Source of the DNA: Haliclystus octoradiatus
Lineage: Eukaryota > Cnidaria > Staurozoa > Stauromedusae > Haliclystidae
Direction: 5' to 3'
Length of the DNA: 64,000 nucleotides
NCBI GenBank assembly: GCA_916610825.1
Contig: OU744447.1
Span: forward strand, 13,685,751 to 13,749,750
Below, in pieces: positions 62,893-64,000 of this stretch. The first letter of the stretch is position 1. Each line of letters begins with the position of its first letter. The notes below the pieces were generated by a model. The model searched no databases and was not told the DNA's origin. It saw only the letters and a list, made by a program, of their open reading frames with translations. A program made the translations under genes and the position numbers.

Positions 62893-64000
62893 TCTCCCTT
62901 TTTTTTGGGAGCGATTGAATTAATAATGAAATAATTAGGAGAAAGCTAATTACTGTAATATTAATGAAATGAGCTAAATTGAAAAACGTTAATAAAAGTG
63001 TTGTAAATGTATATTGTGGAATTTTAAAATAAATGAATCAAAAATGTAGAGCTTAATGTTGAAAAATGAAAAATACAGTAATGCAGAGAAATGAGAAATA
63101 TAAAAATATGTTTATAATGTTTTGGAATGAAGAATAAATGTGAATTTAATTGTAATGATGTAAATATAAAAATATTGAATATATGATGCTTGAAATATAG
63201 TACTGAAAATGTGAAATCTAATGTAAAAAAATAAAAATTATATAATTTCATTGTAAATATCAAAAGGATAATAAAACGATAGTAGGTATAAGCTAAATTG
63301 AAATGTATGTATAAATGTAAATTATTGCTTGGATAAAATTAGCATACAAAATGTAATATTATTTCGCATTGTCAATTTCAAAGACCGACGAAGTATTTTG
63401 CGATATGAAAAAACTAATAATATTATGTTAAAAAGTTTTAAATAAATCTAAATTTATGATGAAAAGTAATCTTGAAAAAAATATATATAGCTAATGTGAA
63501 ATAAAATAGCTTATGTTAAATGTGTATCGATTTGTTAAAATTACGATAAGTCGAAATAATTGTAGGATGTGAAAGTATTGATGTTGTAAAATGATAAATC
63601 GGCTATTAATTGCCGTCCAATAATTCAGGTAATTCCAATACCAATCTTTGAAATGTTGGCATTGTTGATCACTAATGGGCGCACGTAGGAATAGTGGCAA
63701 GTTTTGTTAAAAGTAAATAATGAATTTTCTGTGAGGCATTGAAGACCATGGTGTAAAATATAAGCATAAATAATTTGTTGACATCGGGACGAATTTTCAT
63801 AAATGATATTTGATGAATGTCCTTTCTGCGTGCTGAGTACAGACGAGGCTGTGAAGTCAATGCTTTTGTTGTTATTGTTAGCGTGAATCAGCGTGAAGTC
63901 ATTAACTGGCTCTGCTTTTTCCGCTTGTAAAGTTGGATGTTTACGCTGTAAAAATGGCGATTTTTCCATAGTTTCGCCGTGAAATGTAGGTCGAATATGT
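62893..64000 (-). mobile_element. Interior of a Copia-like LTR element, running off the right edge
   Basis: From the polypurine tract the sequence is AT-rich and shows no recognisable gag or pol domain in this window. Open stretches near 63625-63969 are not identified. The other LTR and most of the interior lie beyond 64000, so completeness and age cannot be judged. Confidence 0.5.

Overview
The window is nuclear DNA of an invertebrate animal. It is AT-rich and intron-rich, with GT-AG introns, animal-type genes and a dense load of cut-and-paste DNA transposons, MITEs and LINEs. I cannot name the species. A marine invertebrate, perhaps a tunicate, is possible, but nothing in the sequence settles it.

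Three host genes fill the left three quarters. (1) A + strand gene (2943-9798, 6 coding exons, 396 aa) encodes a single-pass membrane protein with a signal peptide, two CUB domains, one membrane segment and a PPxY-bearing tail. (2) A - strand gene (18625-10165, 3 coding exons, 250 aa) is the splicing factor SRSF1, tail to tail with gene 1. Its introns carry a decayed pogo/Tigger-type transposon, a PHD-FLYWCH relic and a perfectly palindromic 173-bp element. (3) A + strand gene (19613-48237, 14 coding exons, 480 aa) is the E3 ubiquitin ligase RNF220. It is head to head with SRSF1 across a short region holding an NRF1-like site. Exon lengths in all three sum to multiples of three.

The RNF220 introns act as a transposon sink. 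They hold a 5.8-kb CACTA/EnSpm element with TIRs, 4-bp TSD and subterminal repeats, which carries a broken tnp2 transposase and a divergent multi-exon gene of unknown function. They also hold a hAT-type element with a MITE nested in it, a TTAA-flanked element, a Harbinger-type element, TA-flanked MITEs, LINE 3' ends (one with a 66-unit ATT tail against the RING exon), a Penelope-like inverted repeat with hammerhead-like cores, and many copies of a MITE built of TTCATGAA motifs.

The right quarter begins with a full-length CR1/L2-group LINE on the - strand, both ORFs open, lying between two (ATG)n tracts. A small 4-exon + strand gene follows (55789-59596, 223 aa), joining one HMG box to four C2H2 fingers. 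A - strand intact 885-aa MULE-type transposase comes next (62583-59926). The window ends in a 217-bp LTR and the adjoining interior of a Copia-like LTR element that runs off the right edge.
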